From an uncultured Clostridia bacterium (GTDB taxonomy: Bacteria; Bacillota; Clostridia; Oscillospirales; CAG-272): DNA of 12,439 nucleotides. The stretch is taken from assembly GCA_904501765.1 (NCBI GenBank), contig CAJGCM010000051.1, positions 1-12,439 on the forward strand, given 5' to 3'. Every line of letters begins with the position of its first letter. Positions within the stretch are counted from its first letter, which is position 1. Below are positions 1-6,129 of this stretch, in pieces. Below the pieces are notes generated by a model that was not told where the DNA came from, searched no databases, and worked only from the letters and a program-made list of their open reading frames with translations. A program made the position numbers and the translations under genes.

Positions 1-2
1 AC

Positions 3-497
3 CACGACGAGGATTGTGACTGCGGCTGCCACGACCACGAGCATCACCATCACCACCACGACGAGGATTGTGACTGCGGATGCCACGACCATGAGCATCA
101 CCATCACCACCACGACGAGGATTGTGACTGCGGCTGCCACGACCACGAGCATCACCATCACCACCACGACGAGGACTGCGACTGCGGCTGTCACGGACAC
201 CACCATCACCATCACGCCGACGAGGTATTTACAAGCGTAGGCGTTGAAACCACGAGAAAATTTACCAAAGAGGGCATAGAAAAAATACTTGCCGAGCTTG
301 AGGACGAAGCTAAATACGGTATAGTTCTTCGAGCGAAGGGAATCGTGGAATGCGAGTGCGGTGCCTGGCTCCACTTTGATTACGTTCCCGGTGAGGCTGA
401 TGTGAGAGTCGGTTCTGCGGGAATAATAGGCAGACTCTGCGTAATAGGCTCGGGAATTGATAAGGACAAAATCAAGGAGCTTTTCGGCGTAATTTGA
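3..497 (+). CDS. COG0523/CobW-type GTPase metallochaperone, C-terminal part (5' truncated by window edge)
   Basis: The reading frame is open from base 3 to a TGA at 495-497, about 164 residues, with the N-terminus and presumably the GTPase core outside the window. The visible part has two sections. Bases 3-221 encode a metal-binding segment with 32 His and 12 Cys, built from 18-residue repeats containing CDCGC followed by a His run. The remainder (from about VFTSVGVETTRKF to the end) matches the CobW C-terminal domain in layout: a beta strand start, 'GIVLRAKGIVECECGAWLHFDYVPGE', and a closing 'IGSGIDKDKIKELF'. COG0523 proteins are G3E P-loop GTPases that deliver Zn, Co or Ni to client proteins or act under metal limitation; His-rich stretches are common in them. 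Which metal is involved cannot be seen. The gene is followed after 16 bp by a second GTPase gene, so the two are probably cotranscribed. Family assignment rests on the C-terminal half only. Confidence 0.8.
   Translation, partial: HDEDCDCGCHDHEHHHHHHDEDCDCGCHDHEHHHHHHDEDCDCGCHDHEHHHHHHDEDCDCGCHGHHHHHHADEVFTSVGVETTRKFTKEGIEKILAELEDEAKYGIVLRAKGIVECECGAWLHFDYVPGEADVRVGSAGIIGRLCVIGSGIDKDKIKELFGVI
6..221 (+). repeat. 54-bp tandem repeat, about four copies, encoding a Cys/His metal-binding array
   Basis: Four units begin at 6, 60, 114 and 168, exactly 54 bp apart. Each of the first three encodes DEDCDCGCHDHEHHHHHH. Units one and three are identical in DNA; unit two differs from them only at two synonymous third positions (GGC to GGA, CAC to CAT). 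The fourth unit is degenerate at its end, where GHHHHHHAD replaces DHEHHHHHH. The period is a multiple of three, so copy-number changes keep the frame. The left edge of the array is cut by the window, so the true copy number may be higher. Confidence 0.95.
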
Positions 498-513
498 ACA
501 GGAGAAAAGTGAG

Positions 514-1452
514 ATGGATATAGCGGTATATCTTTTTACAGGCTTCCTTGAAGCGGGTAAAACAAGATTTATAAAGGATACGATGCGTGACGAAAACTTT
601 AACGATGGCAAGCATAAGTATCTTATCATACAGTGCGAAGAGGGGGAGGAAGAGCTTGAAGCCGCCGATTTTGGTGACAATGTGAGCCTTTGCTCATTCG
701 AGAACGAAAGCGACCTTCTTCCCGAGCGCCTTGAGGCAAGGCGGAAAAGAGCAGATGCCGACGTGGTTGTAATAGAGTACAACGGAATGTGGCAGATAGA
801 CAAGCTATATAACAGTCTTCCCGAGGGATGGGCTGTGTATCAGGAGATATATATAGCCGATTCAACCACAATTCTTTCCTACAACGCAAATATGCGTCAG
901 CTTGTTGTGGATAAGCTTGCAAGCTGCGAAATGGTAGTATTCAACAGAACCGATTCCAAAACCGACAGATTAGAGCTTCACAAGCTCGTAAGAGGAGTCA
1001 GCAGAAAGGCTAATATCTGCTATGAAGGCCTTGATGGGGACATAGAATTTGACGATATAGAGGACCCTCTGCCCTTTGATATAGAAGCGCCCGTCGTGGA
1101 TATTAAGGATGAGGATTTTGCGATATTTTACCGTGATATGAGCGAGGAATTTCCAAAATATTCAGGGAAAACAGTTCGTTTTAAGGGAATTGTAGCAACC
1201 GACCCCTCTCTTCCCAAGGGGCATTTTGCAATAGGAAGGCATATTATGACCTGCTGCGAGGCGGATATTGCCTATCGTGGAGTCGTTGCGAAGGGCATGG
1301 GCAAGCTTAAGCTTAAAACCCGTGATTGGGTTACGGTAAAGGGAGTGCTCCGTGAGGAATATTCACCTCTTTACGGCGGAGAAGGACCCGTGCTTGACGT
1401 GAAGGAAATAACATATTCGGAAAAACCCATACAGGAGGTTGCGACCTTCTGA
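514..1452 (+). CDS. G3E-type P-loop GTPase fused to a YcgQ/DUF1980-like C-terminal domain
   Basis: The 312-residue product has two parts. Residues 1 to about 190 form a COG0523-like P-loop domain: a Walker A motif GFLEAGKT (10-17), a hydrophobic strand ending VVVIEYNG (85-91) at the place of the G3E E-x-x-G signature, and NRTD (144-147) in the position of the guanine-specificity NKxD motif. The GCxCC metal motif typical of COG0523 is not present. Residues about 200-305 resemble the C-terminal domain of YcgQ (DUF1980/TIGR03943), an OB-like fold with 'GKTVRFKGIV', 'FAIGRHIMTCCEAD' (238-251) and 'DWVTVKGVL'. No signal peptide or membrane segment is seen, so it is probably cytosolic. The start is supported by AGGAG about 9 nt upstream. 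Its place 16 bp after a His-rich metallochaperone suggests a metal-handling role, but that is inference; the substrate is unknown. Confidence 0.75.
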   Translation: MDIAVYLFTGFLEAGKTRFIKDTMRDENFNDGKHKYLIIQCEEGEEELEAADFGDNVSLCSFENESDLLPERLEARRKRADADVVVIEYNGMWQIDKLYNSLPEGWAVYQEIYIADSTTILSYNANMRQLVVDKLASCEMVVFNRTDSKTDRLELHKLVRGVSRKANICYEGLDGDIEFDDIEDPLPFDIEAPVVDIKDEDFAIFYRDMSEEFPKYSGKTVRFKGIVATDPSLPKGHFAIGRHIMTCCEADIAYRGVVAKGMGKLKLKTRDWVTVKGVLREEYSPLYGGEGPVLDVKEITYSEKPIQEVATF

Positions 1453-1464
1453 AAAATCACCCCA

Positions 1465-1480
1465 GCCGAGTGCGCTCGGC
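1465..1480 (+). promoter_or_regulatory. Short hairpin directly upstream of the AraC-family gene's ribosome binding site
   Basis: GCCGAG (1465-1470) and CTCGGC (1475-1480) form a perfect 6-bp GC-rich stem with a TGCG loop. The stem ends where AAAAGGAG, the ribosome binding site of the next gene, begins. There is no T-run after it, so it is not a standard terminator. It could slow read-through, protect the mRNA 3' end or affect initiation at the next gene; which of these applies cannot be judged from sequence. Confidence 0.5.
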
Positions 1481-1494
1481 AAAAGGAGCGTTTT

Positions 1495-2337
1495 ATGAAT
1501 TTAAATGAAGCTAAATTTCCCTTTGAAATGTATTCATTAACGGCAAACGGTATAATAACGAAGCCCGGATTTCACAATAACAAAATGGAGATAGTCGAGG
1601 TAAGACGTGGCAAGGTAAAGCTCCAGATAGGAGCAGAATACGTCGAGGCTACGGCAGGGGATTTCGTTTATATTCCCGAGAACACGGTTTTTGCATCGGA
1701 ATCTGTTGAGGGCGAAGCGACAATCAGAGGCTTGATTTTCGATTCGGATATAATTGAAGCAAATATGGAAAGCTATGAAACCGAGCTTCTGTATATGTTT
1801 TACGTGCAGTCCGAAAACAAAATCAACATATTTGATAAAACGCACCCCGTGTACACCTTAATCAGCCGTTGTATGAATGAAGCGTACGAGGAGTTCGTGA
1901 GCAAGGACGTGTGCTATATGCTGCCTATAAGAGCGAATATATACCTTATAATGTCAGCTCTTCTTCGCTACTATTGCGGCTCGAAAAACGAGCTTGATAA
2001 GCTGGTTTATCATAACGTATTGCGTATGAAGCCTGCAGTAGACCATATAAACCGTCATTATTTTGAAAAGCTGTACATAAACGACTTGTCGGACATCATT
2101 ATGGTGTCAGCCGATTATTTCACAAAAATGTTCAAGGACAGCATAGGCAAAACCCCGGTTGATTACATAAACGGAAAAAGAGTCAACAGAGCAATGCAGC
2201 TCCTTATAGAAACAAGCGACTCAATGGCTGATATTGCCGCAAAGGTAGGCTTCTGTAACGCAAACTATTTCCATAAAATATTTAAGCAGTATATGGATAT
2301 AAGCCCCTTGGCTTACAGAAAAAGAGCGAAGAGTTGA
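1495..2337 (+). CDS. AraC/XylS-family transcriptional regulator with N-terminal cupin-like domain
   Basis: The 280-residue protein has the standard AraC layout. Residues about 10-85 form a cupin-like sensor (strands around 'VEVRRGKVKLQIGAEYVEATAGDFVYIPENTVF'), a linker follows, and residues about 178-278 carry the two helix-turn-helix DNA-binding domain. The family signature is clear at 245-276, 'DIAAKVGFCNANYFHKIFKQ' followed by 'SPLAYRK'. The ATG has AAAAGGAG 8 nt upstream. It lies 42 bp after the GTPase fusion gene on the same strand and is probably cotranscribed with it. Members of this family usually sense a small molecule, often a sugar, through the cupin pocket. The arabinofuranosidase gene is the nearest sugar gene but is convergent, so a regulatory link is possible yet unproven; control of the upstream metal genes is the other option. 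Confidence 0.9.
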   Translation: MNLNEAKFPFEMYSLTANGIITKPGFHNNKMEIVEVRRGKVKLQIGAEYVEATAGDFVYIPENTVFASESVEGEATIRGLIFDSDIIEANMESYETELLYMFYVQSENKINIFDKTHPVYTLISRCMNEAYEEFVSKDVCYMLPIRANIYLIMSALLRYYCGSKNELDKLVYHNVLRMKPAVDHINRHYFEKLYINDLSDIIMVSADYFTKMFKDSIGKTPVDYINGKRVNRAMQLLIETSDSMADIAAKVGFCNANYFHKIFKQYMDISPLAYRKRAKS

Positions 2338-2389
2338 AAATAAAAAGTATAAAGCAAAGGGGCTGTCGCATTTAGGCATAACCGAATAA

Positions 2390-2432
2390 AAAACGAGAGG
2401 CATTGTGAAAAAAACACAACGCCTCTTTTGAT
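2390..2432. terminator. Probable bidirectional intrinsic terminator
   Basis: Bases 2396-2407 pair with 2415-2426 in a 12-bp stem with one A-C mismatch (2402/2420) around a seven-A loop. The plus-strand tail is TTTTGATTT. On the minus strand the hairpin is followed by CGTTTTTTATT, so it can also end transcription of the arabinofuranosidase gene coming from the right. It lies 59 bp past the AraC-family stop codon. Confidence 0.75.
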
Positions 2433-2461
2433 TTATGTATAGGAACTGAAAACACAAGGTT

Positions 2462-2498
2462 GAAAACCTTTCGGTTTTCCTCTTTTTTATTGTTTTTT
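2462..2498 (+). terminator. Second intrinsic terminator downstream of the AraC-family gene
   Basis: GAAAACC (2462-2468) and GGTTTTC (2473-2479) form a perfect 7-bp stem with a TTTC loop, followed by the T-rich stretch CTCTTTTTTATTGTTTTTT. The tail favours plus-strand termination; on the minus strand there is no comparable T-run. Confidence 0.7.
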
Positions 2499-2607
2499 AT
2501 TCTATTGCCGTTTCCTTCCTCTCGTTGTACTTTTGTACGCCTTCGGGGCGGAGAACGACAATTTCTGCTCTAAATCCGACAGCCCCTTTTTGTCTGAAAC
2601 CGAAATA

Positions 2608-4056
2608 TTAAAATTTTATAGCAACGATACCCGCCTTGCCTATTGTTATAGGCTCGGAAAGGGCGATTTCTCTTTCCGTAATGCTGATTTTATCAGGCTC
2701 CTCAAAGGTATTGCAGTTATGTACGTCGTCGCTTTCAATAGCCCTGACTTTTGCAGTTATACCCTTTGTAATGTCGAAGCCCTCAAGAGTGAAGACCGCC
2801 TCCTTGTCGCAGGAAAGGTTAGCCACGGTAACGAGAGTTTCTCCGTTTTTCTGCGATGCGGAAACCGAGATTTTCTCCCTCATAGAGTCGTTTTCGCTTA
2901 CGTAAACGTCAATGGCTTCGGCGCCCTGATGCTCCTTGTAAAGGTCGAAGACGTGATAGGTGGGAGTCGTTATGCACTTGTCACCCGAGGCAAGGAAGAG
3001 CGCATGAAGATTATTTACTGTCTGCGCTACGTTAGCCATTCTTATCTTGTCCGCGTTACGGTTGAAAATATTTAGAGTATGAGCGGTAACGAGAGCGTCA
3101 CGCATAGTGCTTTGCTGCTCGAAGAGATTGTATCCCTCGGTGGGACCTGAGCCGTCACGGTGCCAGCAGCCCCATTCGTCAATAACAAGCTTACACGCCC
3201 CGTCAAAGTCGTTAGCGCATATAATGCTCCAGTTTTTACCTATTATATATTCCATATAATCGGCTCTTTCAATAAGCGAGTAGAACTCGTCGGTGGAAAA
3301 CTCCTTGCAGTCGCCGTCAAAATTAGGAGCATAGTAATGTATGGCAAAGCCGCTTATACGGTTCGTTGCGGCAGAAGCAAGAACAGGAATTACACCACGT
3401 GACCAGTCAAATTTATCCCCGTCGGAGCCACAGGCGAATAATTCCGTGCCTGTCACGGTATTGTTCATAACCTCTGCGAATCTGCGGCATTGGTCGGCGT
3501 AGAATTCGGGACGCATACATCCGCCGCCGCCCCAGTTCTCGTTGCCTACGCCCCAGAAGGGGATATTAAACGGCTCGGGATGTCCGTTTGCCTCTCGTTC
3601 AAGAGCCAGTGTTGTGCTGCCCTTTGGGGACAGGCAATAGTCCATCCAATTCCTTATCTGCAAAGGGGTGGAGGAGGTTAAATTTGCCGCAAAATAAGCT
3701 GACGCTCCTATTGCCTCGCAAAAATCCATAAATTCGTGAGTACCTACTGCGTTGCTCTCGTATCTTGAATCGCGATAGGTCCACCAGTTAGGTCTTACAG
3801 GTCTGTTTTTGCCGATACCGTCACGCCAGTCGTAAACCTCTGCGTAGCAGCCGCCGGGCCAACGGATAACAGGTGTGTTTATTGCCTTAAGCTTGTCAAC
3901 GATAAATTTACGGAAGCCCTTGACGTTCGGTACGTCGGAATCGGGGCCAACCCAAAGTCCGTCGTAAAAAACGCCGCCTATATGCTCGGTAAACTGACCG
4001 TAAATCTCGGGAGCTATTTTTCCTATTTTTCTCGGTAAAAGATACACCTTTTTCAT
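2608..4056 (-). CDS. Alpha-L-arabinofuranosidase, glycoside hydrolase family 51
   Basis: This 482-residue enzyme should release terminal alpha-L-arabinofuranosyl groups from arabinan, arabinoxylan or their oligosaccharides (EC 3.2.1.55). The GH51 pattern is plain: an N-terminal beta strand with 'IGKIAPEIYGQFTEHIGG', then RWPGGCYAEVYDWRDGIG (65-82), the acid/base motif GVGNENWGGGG with E173, and the nucleophile motif VIDEWGCWH with E294. A C-terminal beta domain closes the protein. There is no signal peptide, so it acts in the cytoplasm on imported oligosaccharides. The length fits the family. Translation starts at an ATG with GAGGT upstream. It lies 69 bp after clpX with a terminator hairpin between, so it is probably a separate transcription unit. 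The RWPGGC variant is typical of one GH51 subgroup; fine substrate choice cannot be read from sequence. Confidence 0.93.
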   Translation of the reverse strand: MKKVYLLPRKIGKIAPEIYGQFTEHIGGVFYDGLWVGPDSDVPNVKGFRKFIVDKLKAINTPVIRWPGGCYAEVYDWRDGIGKNRPVRPNWWTYRDSRYESNAVGTHEFMDFCEAIGASAYFAANLTSSTPLQIRNWMDYCLSPKGSTTLALEREANGHPEPFNIPFWGVGNENWGGGGCMRPEFYADQCRRFAEVMNNTVTGTELFACGSDGDKFDWSRGVIPVLASAATNRISGFAIHYYAPNFDGDCKEFSTDEFYSLIERADYMEYIIGKNWSIICANDFDGACKLVIDEWGCWHRDGSGPTEGYNLFEQQSTMRDALVTAHTLNIFNRNADKIRMANVAQTVNNLHALFLASGDKCITTPTYHVFDLYKEHQGAEAIDVYVSENDSMREKISVSASQKNGETLVTVANLSCDKEAVFTLEGFDITKGITAKVRAIESDDVHNCNTFEEPDKISITEREIALSEPITIGKAGIVAIKF

Positions 4057-4075
4057 AATATACCTCGTCTAAAAG

Positions 4076-4109
4076 CTCCCCATAGGGAATTTATAGCCTT
4101 TATGGGGAG
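4076..4109 (-). terminator. Intrinsic terminator of clpX
   Basis: CTCCCCATAGGG (4076-4087) pairs with the bases at 4098-4109 (12 bp including two G-T pairs). On the minus strand the hairpin begins about 17 bases after the clpX stop codon and is followed by CTTTT, a short T-run. It separates the clp genes from the arabinofuranosidase gene, although the short T-run may allow read-through. Confidence 0.6.
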
Positions 4110-4125
4110 GATTGTTTCAGAAATT

Positions 4126-5409
4126 TTATTTTTCCCTTATCAGCGTCAGCTCTTCTTCGCCTCTGACAAATGCTGCGGTAACGATAACCTTCGCCACGTC
4201 CTTCTCTGAGGGTATGTCAAACATAGGCTTCATCATAACTCCCTCAATAATTGAGCGAAGACCTCTTGCGCCCGTGTTTCTCTCGATAGCCATTTTAGCT
4301 ATCTCGTTAAGAGCCTCGTCCTCAAACTCAAGCTCAACTCCGTCAAGCTCGAAAAGCTTCTGATACTGCTTGTAAATTGCGCCTTTAGGCTCCTTGAGAA
4401 TTCTGACGAGAGCCGCCTCGTCAAGATTATCCAGTGCCACGATTACGGGCAGTCTTCCAACAAGCTCGGGGATAATTCCGTACTTTACGACGTCGTGAGC
4501 AATAACGTCCTTATAAACGCCCTTTTCAACCTTCTCACGCTTTGTAAGCTTTGCGGAAGAGAAGCCTATTTGCATGGAGCCCTTTCGCTTTTCGATAATT
4601 TCCTCAATGCCGTCAAATGCGCCGCCGCAGATAAAGAGAATATTTTTTGTGTTAATCTGGATAAATTCCTGATTGGGGTGCTTTCTGCCGCCCTGAGGAG
4701 GAACGTTTGCCACAGTTCCCTCAAGTATCTTGAGAAGCGCCTGCTGAACGCCCTCACCGGATACGTCCCTTGTAATGGAGCGGTTTTCGCCCTTCCTTGA
4801 AATCTTGTCTATCTCGTCAATGTATATAATGCCTTTTTCCGCAAGAGAAACGTCGAAATCCGCCGCCTGAATAAGACGCAGAAGAATGTTTTCAACGTCC
4901 TCGCCAACGTATCCCGCCTCTGTCAGTGTAGTGGCATCGGCAATAGCGAAGGGAACCTTGAAGCTCTTTGCAAGGGTTTGAGCAATATATGTCTTTCCGA
5001 CACCCGTAGGACCGAGAAGAAGGACGTTTGATTTCTGTATCTCAACGTCGGGGTATTTGCTACTATCTCCGTCGGACTTTTTTTCTTCAAGGGTAAGAAT
5101 TCTCTTGTAGTGGTTGTAAACCGCAACCGCCAAAGCCAGTTTCGCATTATCCTGACCTATAACGTGGCCGTCAAGCATCTCCTTTATTTCCTTGGGGCGG
5201 GGGAGTGTTTCGAGGGAAAGCTCGCCCCCCTCCGCCTTATCCTCTGCTGAGGGCTGGAAATGCTCGTTTAAGAAGTCTGAAAACATATCTATGCAATTTT
5301 CGCATATATAGGTCTTGCTGTCCTGGGAAGGGATAAGAAGCATAACCTCGTTTTCGCTTCTTTTGCAGAAGGCGCAGCGGCGCATGGTACGGTTTGAATT
5401 GTCTTGCAT
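4126..5409 (-). CDS. clpX: ATP-dependent Clp protease ATP-binding subunit ClpX
   Basis: ClpX is the hexameric AAA+ unfoldase that recognises tagged proteins and threads them into ClpP. The 427-residue sequence has the full set of landmarks: the N-terminal C4 zinc-binding domain (C12, C15, C36, C39), Walker A GPTGVGKT (133-140), the pore loop GYVG (166-169), Walker B IIYIDEID (194-201), the RKH pore loop (242-244), the IGF loop that docks on ClpP (281-283) and the sensor-2 region GARGLRS (380-386). The chosen ATG has AAGGA about 11 nt upstream; the in-frame ATG at residue 9 has no ribosome binding site. It starts 3 bp after the clpP stop codon, so the two are translated from one mRNA, giving matched amounts of the partners. 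Length and motifs are normal for the family. Confidence 0.98.
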   Translation of the reverse strand: MQDNSNRTMRRCAFCKRSENEVMLLIPSQDSKTYICENCIDMFSDFLNEHFQPSAEDKAEGGELSLETLPRPKEIKEMLDGHVIGQDNAKLALAVAVYNHYKRILTLEEKKSDGDSSKYPDVEIQKSNVLLLGPTGVGKTYIAQTLAKSFKVPFAIADATTLTEAGYVGEDVENILLRLIQAADFDVSLAEKGIIYIDEIDKISRKGENRSITRDVSGEGVQQALLKILEGTVANVPPQGGRKHPNQEFIQINTKNILFICGGAFDGIEEIIEKRKGSMQIGFSSAKLTKREKVEKGVYKDVIAHDVVKYGIIPELVGRLPVIVALDNLDEAALVRILKEPKGAIYKQYQKLFELDGVELEFEDEALNEIAKMAIERNTGARGLRSIIEGVMMKPMFDIPSEKDVAKVIVTAAFVRGEEELTLIREK

Positions 5410-5412
5410 AAA

Positions 5413-6000
5413 TTAAAGTTCCTTTTTGGTGATTACTTTGTCTATAAGTCCGTATTCGCATGCAGCGTCCGCACTCATAAAGTTATCTCTTTCTGTGTCG
5501 CGCTCAATAACCTCAAGAGGCTTGCCTGTCTGCTCAGAGAGGAGCTTGTTAAGCTTCGCTCTTATGCTTATAATGTGGTCGGCGTGAATTTTTATATCCG
5601 TTGCCTGACCCTGCGTTCCGCCGAGAGGCTGATGTATCATAACCTCTGCGTTAGGGAGCGCATATCTTTTTCCGGGAGCGCCGCTGGAGAGAAGGAAGGC
5701 TCCCATAGAAGCCGCCATACCTACGCAAATCGTCGATACGTCACACTTGATATAATTCATAGTGTCGTATATAGCCATACCTGCGGAAATTGAGCCGCCG
5801 GGGCTGTTGATGTAAAGATAAATATCCTTGTCGGGGTCCTGAGCCTCAAGATAAAGAAGCTGAGCAACAACGAGGGAAGCGGTGGTGTCATTCACCTCGT
5901 CTGCAAGAAAAATTATTCTGTCGTTTAAAAGCCTTGAAAAAATATCGTAAGAGCGTTCACCACGTGAGGTTTGCTCAACGACGTAAGGAACGAGAGCCAT
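5413..6000 (-). CDS. clpP: ATP-dependent Clp protease proteolytic subunit ClpP
   Basis: The 195-residue product is the serine peptidase that forms the two-ring 14-subunit chamber of ClpXP. The catalytic triad is S98 (in GMAASMGA), H123 (in MIHQPLGG) and D172 (in RDTERDNFMSA). The start 'MALVPYVVEQTSRGERSYDIFSRLL' has little or no propeptide, as usual in Firmicutes. AAGGAG lies 9 bases upstream of the ATG. It sits between tig and clpX, the order seen in many bacteria. No CtsR direct repeat (GGTCAAA type) or CIRCE element is visible in the 129 bp upstream. Confidence 0.98.
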   Translation of the reverse strand: MALVPYVVEQTSRGERSYDIFSRLLNDRIIFLADEVNDTTASLVVAQLLYLEAQDPDKDIYLYINSPGGSISAGMAIYDTMNYIKCDVSTICVGMAASMGAFLLSSGAPGKRYALPNAEVMIHQPLGGTQGQATDIKIHADHIISIRAKLNKLLSEQTGKPLEVIERDTERDNFMSADAACEYGLIDKVITKKEL

Positions 6001-6031
6001 AATATAAATCTCCTTAAATATTATAATAGTC

Positions 6032-6053
6032 TTTTTATCGAAAAAGATAAAAA
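6032..6053. promoter_or_regulatory. Perfect palindrome in the clpP leader
   Basis: TTTTTATC (6032-6039) and GATAAAAA (6046-6053) form a perfect 8-bp inverted repeat with a six-base spacer, about 32 bp upstream of the clpP start. It could be an operator half-site pair or an AT-rich mRNA hairpin. It does not match CtsR or HrcA sites, and no regulator can be assigned. Confidence 0.35.
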
Positions 6054-6077
6054 TATGTAAAATGCGTCTATTATCGC

Positions 6078-6118
6078 AAAGCAGCCGTAGGTCGTTTTAC
6101 AAAACCCATGGCTGCTTT
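6078..6118 (-). terminator. Hairpin between tig and clpP, possible partial terminator
   Basis: AAAGCAGCC (6078-6086) and GGCTGCTTT (6110-6118) make a perfect 9-bp stem. The 23-base interior can also pair in part (GTTTT with AAAAC), extending the structure. In the direction of tig and clpP the stem ends in TTT with no longer T-run, so termination is likely leaky; the five-T tail is on the other strand. It may set the ratio of tig to clpPX mRNA or mark a processing site. Confidence 0.45.
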
Positions 6119-6129
6119 TTGATCAATAA

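Larger units (their letters stand above)
2356..2589. mobile_element. MITE-like or decayed IS segment bounded by 20-bp imperfect inverted repeats
   Basis: The left end AAAGGGGCTGTCGCATTTAG (2356-2375) and the right end CTAAATCCGACAGCCCCTTT (2570-2589) are inverted copies matching at 19 of 20 positions; the only mismatch is C2369 opposite C2576. The 234-bp interior has no credible coding frame and holds two hairpins (2396-2426 and 2462-2479) with T-rich tails. No target-site duplication is evident next to the ends. GGGGCTGTC-type ends are reminiscent of insertion sequence termini in Firmicutes, but no family can be named from this alone. The segment lies between the AraC-family gene (ends 2337) and the arabinofuranosidase (ends 2608). 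An alternative is a chance or structural inverted repeat belonging to a complex two-way terminator. Confidence 0.5.

Noticed and set aside
16..240. Thr-rich open frame over the 54-bp repeats
   Set aside because: It is a frame-shifted reading of the repeat array; the true frame (from base 3) continues into a recognisable CobW C-terminal domain.
2221..2457. 78-residue minus-strand open frame over the intergenic gap
   Set aside because: It overlaps the AraC-family HTH region in antisense and shows no transposase or other recognisable feature.
2533..3075. 180-residue plus-strand open frame
   Set aside because: It lies antisense to the GH51 gene, has no ribosome binding site or family features, and reflects third-position composition of the real gene.
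4082..4110. TATAAA inside the clpX terminator as an abf promoter
   Set aside because: The only -35 candidates (CTGAAA, TGAAAC) are poor or wrongly spaced, so it was not called although abf needs some promoter or read-through.
6020..6025. Perfect TATAAT on the minus strand before clpP
   Set aside because: A start from it would fall within the clpP ribosome binding site, and no -35 box is found 16-18 bases upstream.
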